6,047 nucleotides of DNA. Source: Patescibacteria group bacterium (GTDB lineage: Bacteria > Patescibacteriota > Minisyncoccia > Sungbacterales > GWA2-42-14). Shown one piece after another: positions 1 through 4,736 of this stretch. The stretch spans positions 1-6,047 of the forward strand of contig JAGXAD010000046.1 in NCBI GenBank assembly GCA_018971745.1, in the 5' to 3' direction. A program made the translations under genes and the position numbers. Positions within the stretch are counted from its first letter, which is position 1. Each line of letters opens with the position of its first letter. The notes below the pieces were generated by a model. It was not told the origin of the DNA and did not search any database. It saw only the letters and a program-made list of their open reading frames with translations.

Positions 1-1
1 G

Positions 2-202
2 GATAATATCAACGCCGTCTTTAAATTCGCGCTTCGGCAGAAGCGGGTCAAAGCGCGCCGTGAACAAGAAAAAATCATATCGGTCGCGGAGCCGCTTGGT
101 AATTTCTTTTACCGCGATTTCCGCTCCGCCAATAAACGGATCGTACGCCGTGGAAAAAATAAAAATGTTTTGTTTTTTTGCGTTTTGCGAATCAAAAGTC
201 AT
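2..202 (-). CDS. Glycosyltransferase family 4 (GT-B fold), N-terminal fragment
   Basis: Reading the minus strand from the ATG at 202 gives 67 codons open to the window edge, so only the N-terminus is present. After a short polar leader, residues 13-30 read IFIFSTAYDPFIGGAEIA. This is the first beta strand and following glycine-rich loop of GT-B glycosyltransferases of the GT4 type (hydrophobic strand, then a P-x-x-GGAE motif). It continues into an amphipathic helix (VKEITKRL), then RYDFFLFTAR and DGVDII, which match the second and third strands. Such enzymes transfer sugars from nucleotide or lipid donors in the cytoplasm, typically for surface polysaccharide or glycoprotein synthesis; donor and acceptor cannot be told from this fragment. 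The gene is divergent from the C39-like peptidase gene. A TATAAT box on its own strand (216-211) lies only 8 bases before the ATG, and no Shine-Dalgarno site is visible. Family assignment is fairly secure; function beyond the family is unknown. Confidence 0.82.
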   Translation of the reverse strand, partial: MTFDSQNAKKQNIFIFSTAYDPFIGGAEIAVKEITKRLRDRYDFFLFTARFDPLLPKREFKDGVDII

Positions 203-210
203 ATTGCGTC

Positions 211-219
211 ATTATAACA
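211..219 (-). promoter_or_regulatory. Extended -10 promoter element for the glycosyltransferase gene
   Basis: On the minus strand the sequence TGTTATAAT (219-211) is a perfect TATAAT with the TGn extension. It ends 8 bases before the ATG at 202. No convincing -35 box lies at 16-18 bp spacing, which is compatible with an extended -10 promoter. The predicted transcription start (about 204-205) would leave a leader of only a few bases, so the mRNA would be nearly leaderless. This is seen from sequence only. Confidence 0.45.
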
Positions 220-233
220 CAAACATGGCATTT

Positions 234-262
234 TTGGAGAAAATCAGCGCAGTTGATATAAT
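234..262 (+). promoter_or_regulatory. Promoter for the C39-TPR gene (weak -35, extended -10)
   Basis: TATAAT at 257-262 is preceded by TGA, forming an extended -10 motif. At 17-bp spacing lies TTGGAG (234-239), a weak -35 match of three of six bases. The predicted transcription start near 269 falls just before the ATG at 273 and after the ATG at 261. This favours 273 as the start codon and implies an almost leaderless transcript. The element faces away from the minus-strand box at 211-219, so both divergent genes are served from about 50 bp. Confidence 0.45.
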
Positions 263-272
263 GAGAAAAATC

Positions 273-1415
273 ATGAAACTTACGCATAACGCATGGGTCG
301 TCATCCTTATCTGGCTTTTTCTGATATGCCTGCCAATTGGCATTTCAAAACTTATCGTTTTTATTGCAAATCAGAGCATACCACCGTCACCTGCACAACC
401 AATCGCGCAACAGCCCGCGCGACAAATTGCCGAACGCATTGCCACAACAACCGAAGAAATAATTTCTGTTATTCCCGCCGGCACGAGCACAGTGCTTACG
501 GCGTCCCATTGGGTGCCGCAAACCTTGAATAACTGCGGGCCTGCAACCACGGTTATGTTGCTTCAACATTTCGGCTATGCCGCGAACCAAAAAACAGTGC
601 GAGCTAATTTGCACAAACATTCGTGGGACAAAAATACGCATATGTATGAGATACGAGATTACCTGAAAGACAAGTACGGCATCAGTTCAAAGTGGATGTA
701 TAACGGAACCGTTGATATTGTCAAAACGCTTCTTGCGAACGGATTTTATGTAATGGTTGAGGGTTGGGCGCGGCCCGGAGAAGATGTCGGGCACCTTTCG
801 TTGATTCGCGGCTATGACGACGGGAAAAAAGTTTTTATCGCGGACGACTCGTTGCTCGGAATCGGCGTCTTATATCCGTATGCGACTTTCGTAGAAAAAC
901 AATGGAAAATATTTAACTATGAGTATCTGCCGGTATATGCGCCGGAACAGGAGCCAATCGTAAAAAAAATTATCGGAGCCGACTGGGATGAACAAGTTAT
1001 GTATCAAAACGCCATCACGCGGAATCAGGCGGACGCGGCACGGCACCCACACGATCCGTACCCGTGGTTTAACATCGGGACAAGTTATTTCGGGCTTGGC
1101 GAATACGAAAAAGCAAAAATCGCGTTTGAAACATCGCGCGCCATCGGATGGCCGAGCCGCATGCTCTGGTACCAAATACAGCCGATTCAAAACTACAACC
1201 GCCTCAAAGAATACAAAAAAGCGCTTGAGCTGATTGCCGTCGGCCTCAAAAACAACGAATCGTTTGCCGAGTTATACGAAGAACGCGCGATTGCGTACGC
1301 GGGTCTGGGCGACGCGGCGCGAGCAAAAGATGCGGCAGAAACGGCAGTGCGTCTTGCCCCTGAATCCACATCAGCAAAAAATCTGCTCTTGGCTCTGCAA
1401 TCGCCGTTTCAATAA
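273..1415 (+). CDS. Membrane-anchored C39-like cysteine peptidase with C-terminal TPR repeats
   Basis: The 380-aa product starts with one hydrophobic segment (about residues 8-32), which should be a membrane anchor or uncleaved signal. A Pro/Gln/Ala-rich linker follows (about 36-56). Residues about 76-205 match the Peptidase_C39_2 papain-like fold: VPQTLNNCGPAT gives the oxyanion Gln83 and nucleophile Cys88, VGHLSLIRGYDD gives His174, and FIADDS supplies the likely third residue, Asp191 or Asp192. The rest (about 263-375) is helical with at least two TPR-like units (PWFNIGTSYFGLGEYEKAK; ELYEERAIAYAGLGDAARAK). The enzyme probably acts outside the membrane with the TPR part as a binding platform; the substrate is unknown. 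In-frame starts exist at 60 (GTG), 225 and 261. The region before 203 is coding on the other strand, and the TATAAT at 257-262 makes 273 the best choice. The catalytic residues look intact. It is not a bacteriocin ABC exporter: no ATPase domain is present. Confidence 0.78.
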   Translation: MKLTHNAWVVILIWLFLICLPIGISKLIVFIANQSIPPSPAQPIAQQPARQIAERIATTTEEIISVIPAGTSTVLTASHWVPQTLNNCGPATTVMLLQHFGYAANQKTVRANLHKHSWDKNTHMYEIRDYLKDKYGISSKWMYNGTVDIVKTLLANGFYVMVEGWARPGEDVGHLSLIRGYDDGKKVFIADDSLLGIGVLYPYATFVEKQWKIFNYEYLPVYAPEQEPIVKKIIGADWDEQVMYQNAITRNQADAARHPHDPYPWFNIGTSYFGLGEYEKAKIAFETSRAIGWPSRMLWYQIQPIQNYNRLKEYKKALELIAVGLKNNESFAELYEERAIAYAGLGDAARAKDAAETAVRLAPESTSAKNLLLALQSPFQ

Positions 1416-1435
1416 GAAAACCAATAATGCAAAAA

Positions 1436-1464
1436 TTGATTAAATCTTAAAAATCGCGTATAAT
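1436..1464 (+). promoter_or_regulatory. Promoter of the restriction-modification operon
   Basis: TTGATT (1436-1441, four of six matches to TTGACA) and a perfect TATAAT (1459-1464) are separated by exactly 17 bp. The predicted start of transcription is near 1471, leaving a leader of about 67 bases before the ATG at 1538. It lies in the gap after the C39-TPR stop codon (1413-1415), so the R-M genes need not depend on read-through from upstream. A 6-bp inverted repeat, CTTAAA (1446-1451) and TTTAAG (1464-1469), brackets the -10 box. Confidence 0.55.
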
Positions 1465-1537
1465 TTAAGCGGGAAATAACCAAAAAAATGCGGACGCTTT
1501 GGACGTTTTGTTTGATGTTTTTAATGAAATAAAAACT

Positions 1538-3316
1538 ATGGAAAATACTTTTGAAAAAATCTTGAAAGACGGCGAGCGAAAAGGATATTTTCGCGTTTTG
1601 AATGACGGAGCAAAAATTGAATATCTGCCGTCTGGACACAAAGAAAATCTAAACGACCCCGAGGAAAAAGTCCGCGCCGAATACTATTTTGATTTGCTTG
1701 AAAAATACCACTATCCCGTCAAGCGAATTGAGCTTGAAACGGAAATGCCGGACAGAACGCCTGAACGCTACGCCGACATTGTTATTTACGAGGACGACGG
1801 CAAGAAAAAACCTTATATCGTTGTTGAGTGTAAAAAAGATGGCATTTCCGACGCAGAATTTGAGCAAGCAACCAAACAGGCAATCGCCAACGCTCGCGTG
1901 CTTCATGCTCCGCTTGCGATTTGCGTTGCGGGCAATACCCGCCGAGCAATGGAAACGGCGGAATGGAACGACAAAGAGCCGGAAAAAGCGACCATTACCG
2001 ATATTCCTATTTCCTACGGAAAAATTGAGGAATTTCGCTACAAAAAAGGCGATCCCGACTGGGATTTGAAAGTGCTTGATAAATCAGAATTAAAACGCGC
2101 CCTTGAAAAATCACATAACACGCTTTGGGCTGGCGGCAAAAGAAATCCGACTGTCGCTTTTGACGAACTTTGCAAAATTATTTTCGTAAAAATTCGTGAT
2201 GAAAAGCGCGGACGAAAAACCGGCGATTATTACGACTTCCAAATTAAGACGCACGAAAAAGCCGAAAGCGTTTATCGGCGCATAAACGAAATTTATCTTG
2301 AAGCAAAAGAAAAAGACCCCGAAGTGTTTAAGGAAAGCTTGAAAATTGACCCCGAGGAACTTTATACCGTCGTCGGACACTTGCAAAGCGTAACGCTTTC
2401 AAAAACCGACCTTGATACAAAAGGCGTTGCTTTTGAGCAGTTTATGGAGGATTTTTTCAAGGGCAAAAGCGGACAATACTTTACTCCGCGCGAGATTGTG
2501 AGCTTCGCCGTCAAAATGATGGACATAAAAAATGACGACCTTGTGCTTGACCCAGCTTGCGGTTCGGGCGGATTTCTTTTGCACGCCCTTGATGAAGTAA
2601 GAAAACAGGCGGAAGAATATGAGAAAGACGACCCAGATAGAAAATATCGCTTTTGGCACGACTTCGCCCAAAATAATCTTTTTGGCATTGAGATAAACGA
2701 TTCAATCGCCCGCGTCGCCAAAATGAATATGATAATCCACGACGACGGACACACGAATGTTATCGGTTTTGACGCGCTGGAAGACCTGAATAAAATGAGC
2801 GAAAACACAAAAAACCCTAATTTTAGAAAAAATCATTTTGATGTAATCGTTACCAATCCGCCGTTTGGCGCGAATGTGAAGCGAAGCGAACACCCTTATC
2901 TTGGAAAATTTGCGCTCGGGCAAAACGGAAAAAAGTCCCGCGACAATCAAAAAACCGAGATTTTATTTATTGAACGGTGCATTGAATTTCTAAAATCCGG
3001 CACGGGCCAAATGGCGATTGTTTTGCCCGACGGCATTTTGTCTAATTCCACCCTGCAATATGTCCGCGATTTTCTAATGGAAAGAACGCAAATTTTGGCG
3101 GTGATAAGTTTGCCGCAATTTTCGTTTACTCATTTTGGCGCGGGCGTAAAATCGTCGCTTGTATTCGTCCGCAAGAAAGACGAAAAAGAAAAATTGGGGC
3201 GATACAAAATTTTTATGGCGATTGCCGAACATATCGGCTATGACGCGACAGGCAAGAAAGACGCCAAAAATGACTTAAACGAAATCTATGAGGAATACAA
3301 GAAATTCAAAAAATAA
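1538..3316 (+). CDS. Fused restriction-modification subunit: HsdR-N-type nuclease domain plus HsdM-type N6-adenine DNA methyltransferase
   Basis: The 592-aa protein carries two activities. Residues about 1-160 resemble the HsdR N-terminal (HSDR_N) PD-(D/E)XK nuclease domain: an EEKVRAEYYFDLL helix, then Asp80 in RYADIVIY and Glu97-x-Lys99 in YIVVECKK, followed by an AIANARVLHAPLAICVAG stretch typical of the fold. A helical region leads into a gamma-class N6-adenine methyltransferase: GQYFTPREIV (312-321, motif X), DPACGSGGFL (338-347, motif I, AdoMet binding) and NPPF (440-443, catalytic motif IV). With the specificity subunit encoded next, it should methylate and possibly cut at sites chosen by that partner, as the A subunit of BcgI does in type IIB systems. 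No helicase/translocase region is present, unlike type I HsdR. A TTG at 1499 would add 13 residues; the ATG at 1538 gives the more natural N-terminus. Alternative: a methylase whose nuclease domain is inactive or regulatory. Confidence 0.88.
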   Translation: MENTFEKILKDGERKGYFRVLNDGAKIEYLPSGHKENLNDPEEKVRAEYYFDLLEKYHYPVKRIELETEMPDRTPERYADIVIYEDDGKKKPYIVVECKKDGISDAEFEQATKQAIANARVLHAPLAICVAGNTRRAMETAEWNDKEPEKATITDIPISYGKIEEFRYKKGDPDWDLKVLDKSELKRALEKSHNTLWAGGKRNPTVAFDELCKIIFVKIRDEKRGRKTGDYYDFQIKTHEKAESVYRRINEIYLEAKEKDPEVFKESLKIDPEELYTVVGHLQSVTLSKTDLDTKGVAFEQFMEDFFKGKSGQYFTPREIVSFAVKMMDIKNDDLVLDPACGSGGFLLHALDEVRKQAEEYEKDDPDRKYRFWHDFAQNNLFGIEINDSIARVAKMNMIIHDDGHTNVIGFDALEDLNKMSENTKNPNFRKNHFDVIVTNPPFGANVKRSEHPYLGKFALGQNGKKSRDNQKTEILFIERCIEFLKSGTGQMAIVLPDGILSNSTLQYVRDFLMERTQILAVISLPQFSFTHFGAGVKSSLVFVRKKDEKEKLGRYKIFMAIAEHIGYDATGKKDAKNDLNEIYEEYKKFKK

Positions 3317-4709
3317 TAACGGCTCGGCTTCGCTCGAAATTTTTACGACTTGGAGCGATGATGTTTTGAACGGCGGACGGCTCGACGCAAAGTATTGGCT
3401 ACCGGCAATCCGCGAGCTTCAAAAAGCGATTCAAAACGGAAAATATAAATCGCAAAAACTTGGCGATTTTATTACCGATATTCGCTATGGGCTTTCTACG
3501 GCAAACGACTATGTTGATTTTGGAATACCATTTTTGCGTATTCTAAACTTGAAAAATGACGGAATTGATATAAGCGATGTTGTTTATTTGTCCGAAGATC
3601 AGAAAGACGAAATTGGCAAAGCGGTTGTTCACGAAGGCGATTTGCTTATTTCAAGAAGTGGCTCGGTTGGCATTGTAGTTGTCGTTCCGAAAGAGGCGGA
3701 AAATTTTGCTTTCGGCTCTTTTATGATTAAATTTTGCCTCAATGAAAAAATAAACAAGCAATTTATCGCCGCGTGGCTAAACAGCGAGGCGAGCCGAAAA
3801 TTGATTGAGCGCGAGAAAATCGGCGCAATTCAAGGAAACATAACGATTGAAACAATAAAGAATTTTGACATTCCTATTCCGCCTCTTTCGGTTCAAAACG
3901 AAGTCGTCAAAAAAATTCAAGAAGCATACGAGCAAAAGAAAAAGAAAGAAACGGAAATTTTGAAAATTTTGTCTTCCATTGACGATTTTGTTTTGGGCGA
4001 GCTTGGAATAGATATGCCGCGGGGGGGGGCAGAGCGGGTATTTCAGATTTGGAGTGATGAAACTTTTGGAAATAGAATTGACGCAGAGTACTATAATCCA
4101 ATATACAAACTTTTTTATAAAGCACTTTCCAGCGGAAAATATAAAATTGCGGAAATTGATAATATCGCCACAGCAGTTTTTCAGGGTGTCGGAAAAAATG
4201 AAACCAAAAATCCTGCTTATACTTTGTTAAAAGTAAAAAATATCAAAAAAAATAATGAAATAGAATTTGAAAATGTGGAATTTGTTAAAGAAGTTCCGGA
4301 AAATAAAGTTTTGAAAGTCGGCGATATTATTTCGCCGTTTATTGGCGAAGCGGTTCGTCAATGTAAATTTTCAGTATTTGAGAACAAAGACGGAAAATTT
4401 GCAGTTGATAATAATACGGGCGTAATACGAATTGATGATAAAAAAGTAAGTAATGAATATGTCGCGTATATTCTTAATTCAGAAATTGGACGAGTTCAGC
4501 TTAAACATTTAATTGGTGGCGGTGGCGTTCCATTTTTGGGGGCGGGCAACGCAAAGAAATTAAAAATACCTCTGCCGCCTATCGCAACACAAAATAAAAT
4601 CGTTGATAAAATCGGGGCGATTTATGCGAAAGCAAAACGGTTGCGACAAGAAGCAGGAAGCATTATCGCCGGAGCGGAAAAGCAAGTGGAACAAATGATT
4701 TTAGCGTAA
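3288..4709 (+). CDS. hsdS: Restriction-modification specificity subunit with two target-recognition domains
   Basis: The 473-aa product is an HsdS/BcgI-B-like DNA recognition subunit built as a tandem duplication. Half 1 opens with WSDD (22-25) and RLDAKYW, then a TRD (about 55-190), then IPIPPLSVQNEVVKKI (195-210) and a Lys/Glu-rich helix. Half 2 repeats the plan: WSDE (255-258), RIDAEYY, TRD 2 (about 287-424), IPLPPIATQNKIVDKI (427-442) and a closing helix. The spacing from the WSD motif to the PP motif is almost the same (176 and 175 residues). Each TRD would read one half of a bipartite site, while the helices set the gap and bind the methylase. The start ATG lies 28 bases inside the upstream gene, a 29-bp overlap that suggests translational coupling; no Shine-Dalgarno site is visible. 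A run of nine Gs (4021-4029) encodes part of the inter-half linker (Pro-Arg-Gly-Gly-Ala) and makes this gene a candidate for phase variation. TRD 2 is unusually AT-rich. Confidence 0.9.
   Translation: MRNTRNSKNNNGSASLEIFTTWSDDVLNGGRLDAKYWLPAIRELQKAIQNGKYKSQKLGDFITDIRYGLSTANDYVDFGIPFLRILNLKNDGIDISDVVYLSEDQKDEIGKAVVHEGDLLISRSGSVGIVVVVPKEAENFAFGSFMIKFCLNEKINKQFIAAWLNSEASRKLIEREKIGAIQGNITIETIKNFDIPIPPLSVQNEVVKKIQEAYEQKKKKETEILKILSSIDDFVLGELGIDMPRGGAERVFQIWSDETFGNRIDAEYYNPIYKLFYKALSSGKYKIAEIDNIATAVFQGVGKNETKNPAYTLLKVKNIKKNNEIEFENVEFVKEVPENKVLKVGDIISPFIGEAVRQCKFSVFENKDGKFAVDNNTGVIRIDDKKVSNEYVAYILNSEIGRVQLKHLIGGGGVPFLGAGNAKKLKIPLPPIATQNKIVDKIGAIYAKAKRLRQEAGSIIAGAEKQVEQMILA
3351..3995 (+). repeat. 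HsdS half-repeat 1 (first TRD plus conserved helix)
   Basis: Protein-level repeat unit running from the WSDD motif through TRD 1 and the IPIPP...VVKKI helix of hsdS. It is homologous in layout to the second unit at 4050-4700. The DNA identity between the units is low, so this is an old duplication kept by structure and not a recent tandem repeat. Residues 22 to about 236. Confidence 0.7.
4021..4029 (+). repeat. G9 homopolymer tract at the junction of the two hsdS halves (putative phase-variation tract)
   Basis: Nine consecutive Gs, by far the longest G run in the window, lie after CCGC and before CAGAGC. They are read as the last two bases of CGG, then GGG, GGG and the first base of GCA, so the present length keeps hsdS open. 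Loss of one G shifts into a frame that ends at TAA 4228-4230 (313-aa product). Gain of one G ends at TGA 4055-4057 (256-aa product, containing the whole first half and no TRD 2). No in-frame ATG or GTG soon after the tract could restart the second half. Confidence 0.75.
4050..4700 (+). repeat. HsdS half-repeat 2 (second TRD plus conserved helix)
   Basis: Second protein-level unit of hsdS, from WSDE (residue 255) through RIDAEYY, TRD 2 and IPLPP...IVDKI to the end of the terminal helix (about residue 471). The TRD part is AT-rich: the 60 bases at 4201-4260 hold 11 G or C, against roughly 25-29 of 60 in the corresponding parts of TRD 1 (3601-3720). This suggests a separate history for the two recognition domains. 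Confidence 0.68.
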
Positions 4710-4736
4710 AAATGAGAGCTTGCGGCTCTCATTTTT
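4708..4736. terminator. Bidirectional intrinsic terminator between convergent hsdS and ddl
   Basis: A perfect 12-bp stem pairs AAAAATGAGAGC (4708-4719) with GCTCTCATTTTT (4725-4736) around a five-base loop, TTGCG. The T run follows the GC-rich part on the plus strand and the matching A run provides one on the minus strand, so it can end transcripts from both sides. It begins in the hsdS stop codon (4707-4709) and includes the ddl stop codon (4731-4729), so the two genes share one compact terminator. Confidence 0.85.

Noticed and set aside
60..272. In-frame upstream extension of the C39-TPR gene from GTG 60 (71 extra codons)
   Set aside because: The stretch up to 202 codes on the minus strand for a recognisable glycosyltransferase N-terminus, and both promoter boxes lie between 203 and 262. 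The extended residues look like antisense translation.
870..1190. Minus-strand open frame opposite the C39-TPR gene, and similar long frames opposite hsdM and ddl
   Set aside because: Their translations show no domain pattern and they lie fully antisense to well-supported genes.
1499..1537. TTG start for the methylase gene
   Set aside because: It adds 13 residues from a rare start without a ribosome site, while the ATG at 1538 begins a natural N-terminus. It is kept as a possibility only.
3288..3316. Frameshift or broken single gene between hsdM and hsdS because the reading frames overlap
   Set aside because: Both genes have complete ends: the methylase finishes with TAA-TAA after a normal C-terminus and hsdS starts with ATG. 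Short overlaps are usual in hsdM-hsdS pairs.
4021..4029. G9 run as a G-quadruplex or as a pure sequencing artefact
   Set aside because: A single uninterrupted G run does not make the four-run pattern of an intramolecular quadruplex. An artefact cannot be excluded, but the present length keeps a full-length two-TRD gene open, which argues that the tract is real.
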